NCBI RefSeq assembly: GCF_001642475.1
Contig: NW_019173948.1
Coordinates: forward strand, 62,001-126,000
From: Fonsecaea monophora
Lineage: Eukaryota; Ascomycota; Eurotiomycetes; Chaetothyriales; Herpotrichiellaceae
Direction: 5' to 3'
Length of the DNA: 64,000 nucleotides
The position numbers and the translations under genes were made by a program. Below the pieces are notes generated by a model. The model saw only the letters and a program-made list of their open reading frames with translations, made no database searches and was not told the DNA's origin. Shown one piece after another: positions 45,339-56,768 of the stretch (position 1 is its first letter; every line of letters starts with the position of its first letter).

Positions 45339-45882
45339 GACGGCGTCCCAAGGACAATGATGGATCGAAGGATCGGGGGTTAGGGGGGAAAGTGGGCAAG
45401 CGAGTGCCGGTAGATTCGTTCCGAGATCCAACAGTGAGCGCGGGGACTCGGTAGACGTTGTCGCTAAGATAGTAGCCTAAGGGATCTTTTCTTATTTGAG
45501 TAAAGAGGAACAAAGGACCAAAAGGACGAGGATGGATGACCCAGTAAAGCCAGTGTAAAGTTTTGATGACGGTGGGCCAATAGACAAGGTCCAGAGGTCA
45601 AAGAAGCTCTCAGCTCGATGGGGTTCTCTGCACCCTGCACCCTTCACCGTGCAGCCTTTGGTACGAGGACTTGGTACTTGATTGCCTTGTCATACGTGTT
45701 ACCTCGTACATTTATTTCTCTCCTTCAAACTCTTCAGCGATTCAACTATCATTATTCCGTAATTACCTTGCTCCACACAAACAAACTGATTGATAGGTTG
45801 GTTCTGCCTCAAGGCCTGACTGTCAACCCCGAAACCGGTCTCTCCCCATCCACCTCGCCCTTGACCATTTACCTTCCTTCCT
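45339..45882. other. Intergenic, no gene seen
   Basis: This 544-bp region lies between the unknown protein's start and the 3' end of the secreted NTF2-like gene. An alternative open stretch at 45307-45513 is in a different frame from the assigned exon and lacks an ATG. Confidence 0.5.
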
Positions 45883-46482
45883 TTACTTGCTACTTGGGGG
45901 AAAGATGACTTGATACCCCGTGTCGAGACCCCAAGCGATAGAATTGAACTCTAGATTCGCCGAAGCGAGCTGCAACGACGGCGTGATGGCGAACAGATTG
46001 AAGCCCTTGACCTCGTACTGCCCGGTCCCGACGCCCAAGAATTTCCAATACCAAAGGACGTTGGTGCAGCCGGCAACGAGGACATCGAGGGTGACGATCC
46101 CACTCAACCCCGGTGAATTGAGCACACCGTTGATATAGTTGTCCTTGCCGACAAAGGTTGCGGTTCCGAGCTGTTTTTGGACAAAAGATGGTTATTCGGC
46201 TGGTCCTCTTGAGCTGACATGTGTCTTTCGACTTACCGGCTGTCCTTCAAGCGACAAGATGGAGTCACTTGTCTCGATGTAGTTTTCATCAAGGAGGCTC
46301 TGGGCGGTGGCATTGGCAGCAGCGGCATCGGTATGTTCAAGAATGATGATGTATTGGTTGACAATCGACTCCGCGTCAGCCTGCGACACGCACGATTGCC
46401 AGCTAGCATCGCGCTTGGGGGTTGCGGCAGCCATAACACCTGCCATGAGCGACATGGGAGTCAAAAGAGAGAGGACCTTCAT
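45883..46482 (-). CDS. Small secreted NTF2-like protein
   Basis: Two exons (46482-46237 and 46170-45883; intron GTAAGT...AAACAG) encode 177 residues. The N-terminus MKVLSLLTPMSLMAGVMAAA is a signal peptide. TPKR directly after it could be a Kex2-type processing site. The mature part has a helix (ADAESIVNQYIIILEHTDAA, then AQSLLDENYI) followed by strands (SDSILSLEGQP, NVLWYWKFLGVGTGQYEVKG), the order of an NTF2-like cone fold. Secreted proteins of this kind are common in ascomycetes, and their function is generally unknown. It differs from the intracellular NTF2-like protein at 10.3 kb. Confidence 0.85.
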
Positions 46483-47835
46483 GGTTGCAAGTGTTGATGA
46501 ACGAGTGAATATCGAAACGAACGATGTTGGCGGAAGGCTGGCTGGTGGACACGATTCTGCGGAACAGGACGACGACGAGCGAAAGACGTGTAACGTTCCC
46601 TCAAAGGGGACTTACTGAGACTTTATAGGCAGACAACGGAAAGGAAAGACATCTCATCTAGAGGTATTGGGGACCAAGGTTGTGACTTGCCAGAAGGAAG
46701 TGGACGCGAGGCAACCTGCAGGTCTAGATGCTGACCCGTCCCGTTCGTGGAGAGTCGACTATACACAGAGGCGACAACGAGATTGGTCAACCGAAGAGGC
46801 ACTTGTCGATGTCTCTACAAGTGACTGGATCAAGCCGGCTCAGCGGTGATCTCACAACGTGGGAAGTATACTGGCGGGTTTCAATCACTGCCGACCGAGT
46901 GGGTGTATTCCCCCTCTGCTGAGAGCCTGGAAGCTCTCGATACGGGATATGATGGATCTCCGACCAGCAAGACTGCATCAAGCCGACGGTCTCGCGGACG
47001 GTGTCAGTCTGAAGTCTGAGACTATCCCTTGTCGATTGAGATACGACTTGCTATACACGAGGTGATGGCCAGGGGTGTGATTGTCTCCCCACGAGACTTT
47101 TGACCAGTTGTCTGTCTGATTCGTTGCGGAGGTGTTCGCACTTCTCAAAGTCTTGATGTCATTGACTTTGGACGTATTAGGTCGAACGATTACAAGGAGT
47201 TTCGGTATGCAGGTGGAGGTGGAGGTGGAGAATGAGATGGAAATGTAAATGCAGGGACCCGCAGCATGCAGTAAGAGAGGAATGAATAATACGAGGTATA
47301 CCCTTACCTTTGCGTGCCTTGACACACTGCACTGTAAAACTCAACCACTTGTAAGCTTTGACAAGAAGCTTTGAACAAGCCTGAGCAAGCATTATTTACC
47401 TTACCATTCTAGTGCCGGACTCTTTCTCACTCTCTCACACACCATCCCACATGCTTGTCTCACTCTTCCCACAAAGTATATCAATCCATGGTAAGTAATT
47501 CGGTCCGCCTTGGTTCATCCTCCGTACGGTATGCTGTGTACCTTGGAACAACATCATTCCACCCATCACAACCCAATCCAACCTTGTAACTTTGGCGGGA
47601 CAGGTACAGAACAGGGCAAGACTACCTAGGTTGGTTAGGACCTGGAGGGGGTAAAATGCGGGAGTGAGTGGATGGATGGATGGATGATGGCATGGTCCAG
47701 GATTCAGGCACGGAGTTTGTTGCCGTCTCTCACGCCAGTTGCCTGCAGAGAGAGATGGAGCTGATGGCCAGCGAATCCATGACCTTGCGATGATGTGTGT
47801 ATGTACAGAGAAAGAGAGGGAGAGAGAAAAGTCTC
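46483..47835. other. Intergenic, no gene seen
   Basis: This 1.35-kb spacer is upstream of the secreted protein and downstream of the FAD monooxygenase. A GGAT tetranucleotide run occurs at about 47669-47686. No coding sequence is supported. Confidence 0.5.
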
Positions 47836-49934
47836 TTAGAGCGACAGGATCGACCTCAAGACTCGTTCGAGCTTTTCTTCGCACCATCTTGCAGCCTCTG
47901 TCTCTGTCACTCCCTCTGCCCCTCCCCCTGCCACCGTCTTCGCCCGCCATGCGACATACCGATCAGGTCGGACGAGTATGCACCCGTCCTCGTCGACCTC
48001 TCTCCTCTTGGTCCAGTCGCGGTATTTGTCAGCGTAGTCGAGGCCAAAGCCAATGGCGAAGGCGTGGACGGTGATCCCGAGCCGATCTCCCACGCGCCTG
48101 GCCGCGGCTTTCCACCCGTCTCCGCCGTGGCCCGTGAAGAGCGAAAAGGCGCTCTTCCCGGCCAGGTCGAGCGTGGAGACCTCCGCGCTGGGAACGTCCC
48201 TGCTGAGCCAGGCGTGCGGAAGCCGGTTCCCCGGGTACGTGCTGACGCGGGCCTGGGTGAGGTAGTCGCCGGGGAAGGGCGGTTGAGGGCCCTCTTCGTC
48301 GGCGAGGTAGACGGCGTGGGAGGTATACCACTGGTTCATCATCATACCCACGCTGTCGCCTTCGCCGCGGTGTCGCTCGAGAGCCTCAAACAGCTCCCGG
48401 CGTCGTGTCCTCCCGGCCGCGGACGCCTCCGACAGTTCCTTGTTGGCCTTGATGCGCTCCTCCTTCGTCTCCCCAAACATGCCAATCGCGCCCCAGACCG
48501 TCGCGTGGTTCCGTAGCAGCTCGTTGGACCACTTGACCAGGTCTTGGCCGACGGGCTGCCGCTCCACGTTGTACGTGTCCATCAGGGCCTCCCCAGCCTT
48601 CCCCTGGAGGGTCAGCGCGGCTTTCCAAGCCAAGTTGTAAGCGTCCTGTATGCAGGTGTTGCTCCCGAGGCCGAAAATGGGAGGGTGTCGGTGGACCGCA
48701 TCACCCAGGCAAAACCTGATCGCTTGTCAGCGCGCCTCTCTATGCGGCCCGAGGATGGGGGCGGGTCATGGCGGGTGAGATATATGCTTACACGTTGCCT
48801 TTGGAATAGGATTTCGCGGCCGTTTCGTTGATCCTCCAGCTCGAGATGTCCACCACCTCAAAGGGGATTTTGTCATCACCTATCACTGCCCGGATCAGAT
48901 CGTTGACCTGGTTCGTAGCTTCTTGAGAGGAGCCAAAAGCTTTGATGTCGACTCCTGGCTTGGGGAATACCACCAGGATCCATTGATGCCACGGCTTGAC
49001 CATGCGCAGCACGGGCGCAATTCCGTGCTCCAGGTCCGTGTCCGGCTGCATAATCCAATGCAAGTGTCCGGTTTGATGTTTCATCACGTCGCCCAAATCG
49101 GCATTGAACAGGATATTGTATGCAACACCTCCGGACGGCTGCACGTTGTACGAGAGTCCGATCTGAGCTGCCACCGGGCTCCTTGCTCCGTCGCAACCAA
49201 AGACGTAGCGGGATCGGATCTTGAATTTCTGGCCGAGGACTTTGTTTACAGCAGTCGTCACGCAGCCCTGGGCGTCTTGCTCAAGTTCCGCAAAACACGT
49301 GTTGAACAGACATTTGACACCGTGAGTGGTCGCATAGCGGACCAGGATCGGCTCCAGGTAAGTCTGTGGGAGATCCAGAGACGCACAGGGACTGACATCC
49401 GCCACTTCGCCCTGGTTGTACTGATCAGCAGCAACCCGAAGTTATCAGCTAGGACATTTCGAGACGCACCATCTTTGCTGGACCAGCACCCCAGGCATGG
49501 ATTCGTCCATACTCTACCCCGGTTATAGAGTAGCACCAACGGATCGAATTGAGCGCGTCCCCTCGGTTTCCCAGGCGTAGACATTCGTCTTCGAGGCCAA
49601 GATCTCGCATGCACTCTTTTTACGACCTTGTCAGTTTTTGGCTCGCAAGTCCAGGACAGAGAGGTGGAAACGACATATCTCTACCAAGGCCTGCCATGTT
49701 GATCAGATGCGCCCTCGGAGTGGCCGTCGTTCCCGGCGCGTCCGAGATGACCATCACTCTGAGTCCTGGAGCCCCCAAGGGATGTCAGCCTACTGTTCGA
49801 CCAAGCCAGATGCTCACCTCAACCATACCGTAATTGATCAGGAAACATGCCAAAGAGGCCCCAGCAGGGCCCGCTCCAATGATCAGGCAGTCTGTTTCGA
49901 CGTCTGCGTCGACGATCGGAATGTTCCGAGACAT
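47836..49934 (-). CDS. FAD-dependent monooxygenase, phenol-hydroxylase-like
   Basis: A five-exon model (49934-49829, 49765-49685, 49615-49470, 49420-48792, 48715-47836) yields 613 residues, the normal length for the phenol 2-monooxygenase / aromatic hydroxylase family. All junctions are GT-AG and keep frame. It has the FAD dinucleotide motif IIGAGPAGAS (18-27), PRAHLINMAGLECMRDLGLE, the DLPQTYLEPILVRYAT phrase, the DG motif (YVFGCDGARSPV) and the GD motif rebuilt across the last intron (VFCLGDAVHRHPP near 321-333). The usual thioredoxin-like C-terminal domain follows. These flavoproteins hydroxylate phenolic rings with NADPH and oxygen. No aromatic-ring-cleavage gene lies next to it, so a tailoring role in secondary metabolism is as likely as catabolism. 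Confidence 0.92.
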
Positions 49935-51036
49935 TCTTCACTTGAGTGGTAGTATCTGTCTGGTGAGCTCGTCAAGGGTATAATCCTTCCCAAGGAAGCA
50001 ATCAGAGGACGAAACGGAGAGAAGGAGCACGAGAACAAACAGAGGGAATGTAACGGGTCTTATATTCTCTTGTGCTCCCATTCTCCAACACGAATAAGCT
50101 GATACTTTCGACGGCAGCTCAGGGTATATATAACTTTGTCAAATTGAATCTTGTCCACTGGATTAGCGGAACAAGGGCCAGTGGGCGCAGCTGACTACCC
50201 AGGTGAGGGATCTTCTTGTGTCGTTGCCGGCCTCGTCTTGGAAGCCGAATAGCACAAACATGAATGCTCAGAATTGGAGTAAGGGTGCCTCGCTTGGCTG
50301 GCAGATATTACTCGTAGATGGACCGTGAGGCCGGAAACACTGTTTCTGATAGGTCAATAGGGATGTATATCCGTCACACCACATAGTGAAAGGACAGGAG
50401 GGTAATAAAACCTGGCAGTCAGCCTCGAAGACGATCTGGCTGTCATAGCAAAAATAATACGGCAGGATTTCGAGGGCATGTCTGCTTCCATGATACTACC
50501 ACTGGACGACGTAGAAACAGGGTTAGGGAGCACCTAATCGCTGGGACGAAGGCTCCCTCTCTCCCACAGGAAGAGAAAAAGTCAAATAGAGCACAACAGA
50601 CAAATTGGAGGTAAGGGCAGGCGGCTATAACAGACTTCCACGAGGGGGCACGTGTATGGATCTCGGCTGGACGGTTGAAGGAAAGGTCCAGGTCCATCTT
50701 GACAGAAATGCTCAGAAATTCGTGTACTGGGATTCTTTGGGCCATGATCTCATGGCAGGTATGTAGGTCCTCTGGCTCAGTTCGAATGTCCAACATCTGC
50801 TATGCTCCTTGTTTGCGCCGGGTCCAGATACGCAGAAAAAGGTCCTGAGCATGTGGTATCGCCGATGTCTCGATCTGGTCTGTAAGAATTGAAATCCAGA
50901 TGTTGTCCTTCTCAAACAACGCTTTGTGATGCCAATGTACAAGTCGTTTCGTCGTCATATGTCCATTAACTAGTTTCAACACATTCAACCAACTCCTCAA
51001 AATGCAGCAGGTGATATCGAAGAGACTGTCCAGACA
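49935..51036. other. Intergenic, promoter of the FAD monooxygenase
   Basis: This 1.1-kb region is upstream of the phenol-hydroxylase-like gene and downstream of the surface-protein gene. A minus-strand open frame at 50443-50796 has no recognisable product. Confidence 0.5.
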
Positions 51037-51834
51037 TCATATTATCCCGCGCATGGCCCCAATTGCTGCTCCGACGCCTGCTGCATAAAGCATTCCGGGA
51101 CAGGCTGTCTGCCGAGGACCATTGTTCCCAACTTGAATGATGCCACTGGTCCCACCGGTCGTGGTTGGAACAACTCCAGGGCCGCTTCCGAATATGGTAC
51201 ACTGGCTCACTTGTTGTAAAGCAGAACATCCCACCGAGCTCAGAGAACTGCAAATGGAGCTTGCAGAGCTGAGAATTGTGCCCGAGACCCCTTGTACCGT
51301 TATTCCTCCACCAAGACCGGCTATTGTTACTCCATTGGCCCCTGCGAGTGAAGTGAAGCAGGCGGTTGAGGCGGATTGGCAGCTTGTGAATGCGCTGGAG
51401 CATTGATCGGCGTTAGGAAAGGAGGTCGGTGCATAGACAAAAGGATAGTAGGGGTTGGTCACTGTCGAGCCGCCCCCAATCACTCCAGTAATCGACACGA
51501 CTCCAGAACTGGGTGTTGTACCTATCCCCGACGTAGTCTCTGTGACCGATCCAGTGATTGATCCCGCTATTGTACCCGTACAGACTGCGTTGGACGGACA
51601 GCAGGCAACATGTCCCGCTTGATCCAATGCACAGGTTGTATCAGAAGGACAACAGACATTGTTTGCTCCTAAACCCGAGCAGGAGTTGAGCCCTGATTCG
51701 CATCCTTGCCGTTTCACCAGCAGGGCATCGTTCGAGAGACCGAAGAGAGGATTTGAGAAGGGCGAGTATTCGTTGGCAGAGACAATCGCAAGGCGCAGGA
51801 TGGAGATCGATACCCAGGGCACTCGGAGACGCAT
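51037..51834 (-). CDS. Cysteine-rich secreted surface protein, probably GPI-anchored
   Basis: This single-exon gene encodes 265 residues. It begins with a signal peptide (MRLRVPWVSISILRLAIVSA). A cysteine knot-like region follows (about 44-86) with CESGLNSCSGLGANNVCCPS, CALDQAGHVACCPSNAVCTG. Next come a Thr/Ser/Gly-rich stretch likely to be O-glycosylated and a second Cys-containing domain (CSSAFTSCQSASTACFTSLA). A weakly hydrophobic C-terminus (MLYAAGVGAAIGAM), after a serine/glycine-rich region, would fit a GPI signal. The arrangement is common for fungal cell-wall proteins. No enzyme motif is seen, so the function is unknown. Confidence 0.82.
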   Translation of the reverse strand: MRLRVPWVSISILRLAIVSANEYSPFSNPLFGLSNDALLVKRQGCESGLNSCSGLGANNVCCPSDTTCALDQAGHVACCPSNAVCTGTIAGSITGSVTETTSGIGTTPSSGVVSITGVIGGGSTVTNPYYPFVYAPTSFPNADQCSSAFTSCQSASTACFTSLAGANGVTIAGLGGGITVQGVSGTILSSASSICSSLSSVGCSALQQVSQCTIFGSGPGVVPTTTGGTSGIIQVGNNGPRQTACPGMLYAAGVGAAIGAMRGII

Positions 51835-54809
51835 GTCCGGCGACCGTTATACTTGTGAGGAGTAGAAGGGGAACTCGTTCAACGGTGAGGCATTGAGGGT
51901 CGTGGCTTGAACTGCGATCTTGAGGACGTAATGGGGCTTGGAGAACAGTGTGTATGTAGGTGTGTACAGTGCAGAGGGCAGTATTTGAACCCAACGGAAC
52001 AGATCAATATTGACAATCAAAGACAAAGATGGCCTGCTTCACAACGATCAAATACAAACACTTTGGCAGATGAGAAAGTGAAAGGTGCCTGCATTCAGCT
52101 GGCGAATGCGTCTACCAGAGCCACGCAGAGCCCAGCTTTGTGGACTTTTCTGGGTGGCCACGGCAACGGCACCACTTGGCCGAATCTTCTCGGCACACGC
52201 ATTTCATTTTCTTAATTTGTCTATTTGCACTTTGAAGTGCCCTGATGAGGAAGAGGAGGATTTTGGTGTTGGTGCTGTTTGTGACGATGGATGACAAGGT
52301 TGATGAACATAGATGCATTCGGGCATGACCAGTTCTCTTCATCCTTTTCTGTCTCATCTATCTCGACAACATCCCATCAACCCTCAAAGTACGTTTCCCC
52401 CGGGATTCCTTCATCTCTGCATGTCCTGCATCTGATGATTTTCCATGTGAATTCTGCAATTCTGAAAGATGCTTCAAAGTCTTGATGCGGAACATTCATT
52501 TTACACTTGATCTGACCCAGTCACCAATACCTGTCATGCTTCCCGCAGGAAAACTAGTAAATGTTCGCTGACTGTGGTGTTCATAGGCACCCTTGGGCAG
52601 AATGGGCACTTGATATTGCGGACAATCAACAATGCGAGCCCAATCTCCCTTCAGCCCATCAACATGACTGGCAATGTCAAAGAAGATTGGGCACAATGCT
52701 GAGTCTTCGAATGATTCATCGGGATCCCTGCCAAAGAACTCGGTACGGCGTAGATTGGGTCATCAGACCCTGGACTGAATCTTCCTACAGCCTCAACTTC
52801 AGTCAAGACTCAAGACTACTTGGTCTCCAGTGGGACAATCTAGAACGAGCACACCGGTGGCCACCTCTATTTTACGTACAGAGCATATTAACTAGAAAAA
52901 GAGCTGTGGTTGGAAGTCACACCACGAGAAAATGTTGGTGAGTGAAATGCTTGGTGATTTTCTATGCTCAATGGAGGAACTTCTGAAAGGGTGGCTCTTC
53001 GGATACACAGCCTCGCATGCCCTGAGATGCAATTCCATGATACCTTACCACCAAGTAACAACAGCCTGCACGGCTTGTGGAACAAATGCGTAGAATATCT
53101 GCGCAATATGGGTAGACAAGGAACAAGCATGTACAGGACACAATCTCGTGAACATCAGCATCCTTGTTGCTATTCGGGAACTGGCCGATGTCCTCGAGTC
53201 CTTCCTGCAACTCAACATACAACAACGAGTCCGAGGACAGCCTGAAGACAATGGGCCTCTGAATTGTCAAGAGTAGGATAAGCGGGCCGTGGCATGCGCA
53301 CCGCAACGCTACTAGCACAAGCACGAGGTGCTTGGTATACGAGGACAGGAGGAAAAGGACAAACATACCCCTGGCGGCTTCGACTACCTACATACGAGTA
53401 CATACCCCTCATGCCAATCACCAGCGGCAAGTCCGCCTGTTTCTTCCTGTACAAGTACAAGGACTGCGGGCTCCACTGCGAAGGAGATATGCATTGGGCA
53501 GAGCCTCCGGCGGCGTAGCCTACAAAGTACTCGGTACAGACTCGTATCCTCCTCTCCTCGTGGACGCCACAGCGTTGCAGGCACCTTCTTTTACTCTTTA
53601 CTTCATTTGGACGTTTGTACATGGGTTGTCAGCTAAGCCATGTTCCCCTCGACAGCGGGACATGCCGTCGACGGGCTGGTGCAAATGCACCAGGGGACGC
53701 AGCGGGTCTGCCAAAAATTTTACGTGTATTTTGCGGCTTCTTTCTCGCGAAGGAATCACCCATCTCGCTCTCCCCGATGTTGCTGAGTGCTCCAAGCACT
53801 TGTACAGGCTATCGTCACTCGTCCTTGTCTCAAATTGTCTTTTCTGCAGACCAACCAAACAACAGGAGGCTGGACTTTCTGAATACCAAGACTCTTAGCC
53901 GCAAGCAGCATTGTGATTCGGACTGCCAGCTTGTCCGCTGTTTTCTCGGCTGTGCTACATTACAAACGTAATTGACGGAGCATGGTGTCGTCATTCCACT
54001 GCGCGCTTGTGAGACGCAACCGCTCTACAGGACCCCACGAGCCTCTTCATCGAGGAGCGCCTGAGCTTTCTTCTCGTTCTCAATACTTTGGGTTCCTCAT
54101 CGAGTTCGCGGAGGCGAGGAAAGGGGCGGTCCTCCTTAGTTGTGACCTGGGGTAGCATCCAGAAAAATTGCACTTCTGCGTCGGCGCTTTACCTAGAAAA
54201 GATTAACGAGGTACCAGGCGGCTTCCACGCGAGAAGAGACATCCTCTTGATGCAAATACAATTGGTACAGGTACCTTTCCCCCCACTCACACTCTCAACC
54301 CCTTTCGCTTTGAATCCTACACTAAAATTGACGAAAGAGATGGCCTACCAGTATTCGGCGAGTTGGTCCTAGTCGTACTCGTACTCCAGGATAGCACAGA
54401 GGTCCAACTACTCGGTAGGTACACGTGCTTGTGCTCGGTTCGCTGCAGAGTACTCGGTATCTTGTCCTACTCCACTGGCATGGTGTCACGCCGCCGTTCC
54501 GACGAGTACAATCCTTGCACGGCGTGAAACGTGCCCTTGCAGGACGGTGACTATTCACAGGCGCGAAGTCCAGGCCAGGCCATGATTCCTTTCCACTCTC
54601 GCGTCCACCCACCATCTAATCATTCGGGGGAGTTTGCACTTTCCCTTTCCATGGCGGAGGACCCGGTGCTGCTTGTGATTGTTGAAGTGCATCGGTCCAA
54701 CTGGTGCCGGGGTACCATGCCAGTGCCCAGCTGGTATACATCTATTAGGTGTCTCCCTCGTATCCCTCTGTAAGTTGAACCAGCTGTCAATCTGTTGACC
54801 AAGGCCACA
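51835..54809. other. Long spacer before the GPCR gene
   Basis: This is 3 kb with no intact gene I can support. It contains a coding-like fragment on the minus strand (52496-52759, listed separately) and overlapping short frames at 52968-53366 on the minus strand and 53332-53898 on the plus strand, with no recognised product. Between 53.4 and 54.5 kb, motifs of the type TACTCGKTA recur several times. Confidence 0.4.
52496..52759 (-). pseudogene. Unrecognised C-terminal coding fragment
   Basis: An 87-residue open stretch ending in TGA reads as plausible globular protein (SALCPIFFDIASHVDGLKGD, WARIVDCPQYQVPILP, FTSFPAGSMTGIGDWV). It has no suitable start: a stop codon lies directly upstream and no clear splice acceptor joins another exon. 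It may be the last exon of a small gene whose 5' part lies around 52.9-53.3 kb, or a relic. The family is not recognised. Confidence 0.3.
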
Positions 54810-56157
54810 ATGGCCGCAACCTCGTCGGTCTCCCTATCCACCACGTTGGAGCCTTTGCCTCCAGTCTTGCGGCACGGGCTGGTCGCGGTAGCATTCTTTG
54901 GGACTCTTTCTCTCATCTCCAGTGTCGCTCTCTTCACCTTCCTGACGTATCGACTCTGTGTATGGTATCACAGAGGCCAACTCAAAGATGGCGCCAACCA
55001 ATTCCTCCTCCTCATCTACAATTTGGTGCTGGCAGACATTCAGCAAGCTATGGCATTCGCGCTAACGTCGGTATATCTCTCCCAGGATAAAATCCAAGTG
55101 GGAACCACGACTTGCTGGGCGAATGGGTGGTTCGTTTCGACCGGCGACCTTGCTTCTGGGGTCTTCATCCTCGCCATTGCCTTGCACACATACTACGCCG
55201 TGGTGAGGGGCGGGCGTGTGGGAAACAAGGTGTTCTGTGGGGGCATCATCTGTTTATGGATCTTTGTCTATGTGATGGCTATCATTGGAGTTGGTATAAA
55301 TTCCAAGATATACGTCCGAGCGGGAGCATGGGTACGTGCCTGGGCCCTTGATGGCCTCAACCAAGCTGACGACTCGAAAGTGCTGGATTGACAAGAGATA
55401 CGACAAAGAACGACTGTGGCTTCACTACTTTTGGATCTTCGTCTGCATGTTTGGGACTGTTGTCACGTATATACTCATTTTCGCCTACATCAAAGCCAAG
55501 TCACGGAGCAGGTCGGATCCGAATTTCCCCAATGACGATGGCACTGACCCTGCTGCTACGAAACGTGCTGCGAAGTACATGATCATCTATCCTGTGGTCT
55601 ACGTTGTTTGCACGTTGCCACTCGCGGGAGGTCGAATGGCCGCGATGACGGGGGTGTCGGTTCCATATTGTAAGTCTTTTTCCTCGCAGCCGCAGTGACC
55701 TCCATGATTGACGATAGTAGGGTGGTTCTGCTTGGCCGGGGCCGCTATCAGCTCCTGTGGATGGCTGGATGTTGTACTCTACGCAGTGACCAGGCACGTC
55801 TTGATATTTGGCCGAGCACCTCCGCCTCCTCAAGACTTGGGTCTCGATACCTTCGGCTGGAAGGACGTCGGTGACAATTTTTGGGGAACGAGGACGACCA
55901 TCAGTGGCCCTCTAGGCGACCCTACTACTCGACGGCGTGATAAGCGCGATTTCCTGGGCCGAAGTACGCCACGCCCGCCTCGCTCGCGACAGTCGGATGA
56001 ATACCACTTTGCAAGACACCCGGAAGGGGTCATCACGGCCAAAACCACAATCGAGGTTCGTTCCGGTGCCATTATCAACTACGCCGACTCAGATATAAGT
56101 GCCATTGAGATGGAAGACAAATCCGAGCGTACACATTCGCATTCTCACAATGACTGA
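54810..56157 (+). CDS. Seven-transmembrane G-protein-coupled receptor
   Basis: Three exons (54810-55331, 55381-55669, 55721-56157) encode 415 residues. Seven hydrophobic segments are evident: around HGLVAVAFFGTLSLIS (TM1), NQFLLLIYNLVLADIQQAM (TM2), DLASGVFILAIALHTYYAVV (TM3), FCGGIICLWIFVYVMAIIGV (TM4), WLHYFWIFVCMFGTVVTYIL (TM5), YMIIYPVVYVVCTLPLA (TM6) and WFCLAGAAISSCGWLDVVLY (TM7). The LADIQQAMAF and WFVSTGDLASGVFI phrases are typical of the fungal Git3/cAMP-receptor-like class, which senses nutrients and signals through a G-alpha protein. A conserved Cys before TM3 could pair with the loop after TM4 (GAWCWI, formed by the first splice). The C-terminal tail is long, arginine- and serine-rich, and likely phosphorylated. 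The ligand is unknown. Confidence 0.9.
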
Positions 56158-56768
56158 TGGGACCAAAATGTAAATGGTTTGGGCAAATGTGACCACGATC
56201 AAGAAATGAAAAGGAGGAACTCTTTGCTAGACATCACAGCGGGTTGTTACAAGAGGAAAGAAAGGTCAAGTGGAATCGGAACTGTATAATATGTCTGTGA
56301 GTATGTGTTTATTTGCCTGTATGAGGTACATAATGGATGAATGAGGTTCTGATGAGAGTTTGGAGAGACCCTCATCCGTACAGTCGTTGTGGGAAGCCGT
56401 AAAGCTTGACGGATAATATTTGTTCCGGACGGCCGAGGCATGCCGAGATGCGTAGGCCAAGGGTAGGCATGGAAGTCTCTAGTCCCCAGCTGGAGCCCCC
56501 AATAACTTTACCCAGGCCAGCCAGTTATTACCTCCAGGTAGCTAATAGCGAAAAGACTGCTCGCTTGCCCGGACTCACGGAACTGCGTCAACGATAATTG
56601 AGCTGGACGTGTTTTCGTTCCCATCGTCCAGCCTGGTCAATTACCTTGGTCGTCAGGTATAGTTCAAGAGTCGTCCTTCTCTCCCAACCGCCAGTTCATC
56701 ATCATGTTGTTGAGGCGACCTTCCCTATAGCAAAGCGAGTTCCGTCACACCCAAGACCCCCCGCACTC
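56158..56768. other. Intergenic, promoter of malonyl transacylase
   Basis: This 611-bp spacer is downstream of the GPCR and upstream of the malonyl transacylase. A pyrimidine-rich stretch near 56669-56690 precedes the start. The transacylase frame extends upstream to 56598 without an ATG, so that part is treated as leader. Confidence 0.5.

Noticed and set aside
53332..53898. Plus-strand open frame of 188 residues
   Set aside because: Cysteine/serine/arginine-rich without any family pattern, in a repeat-containing spacer.
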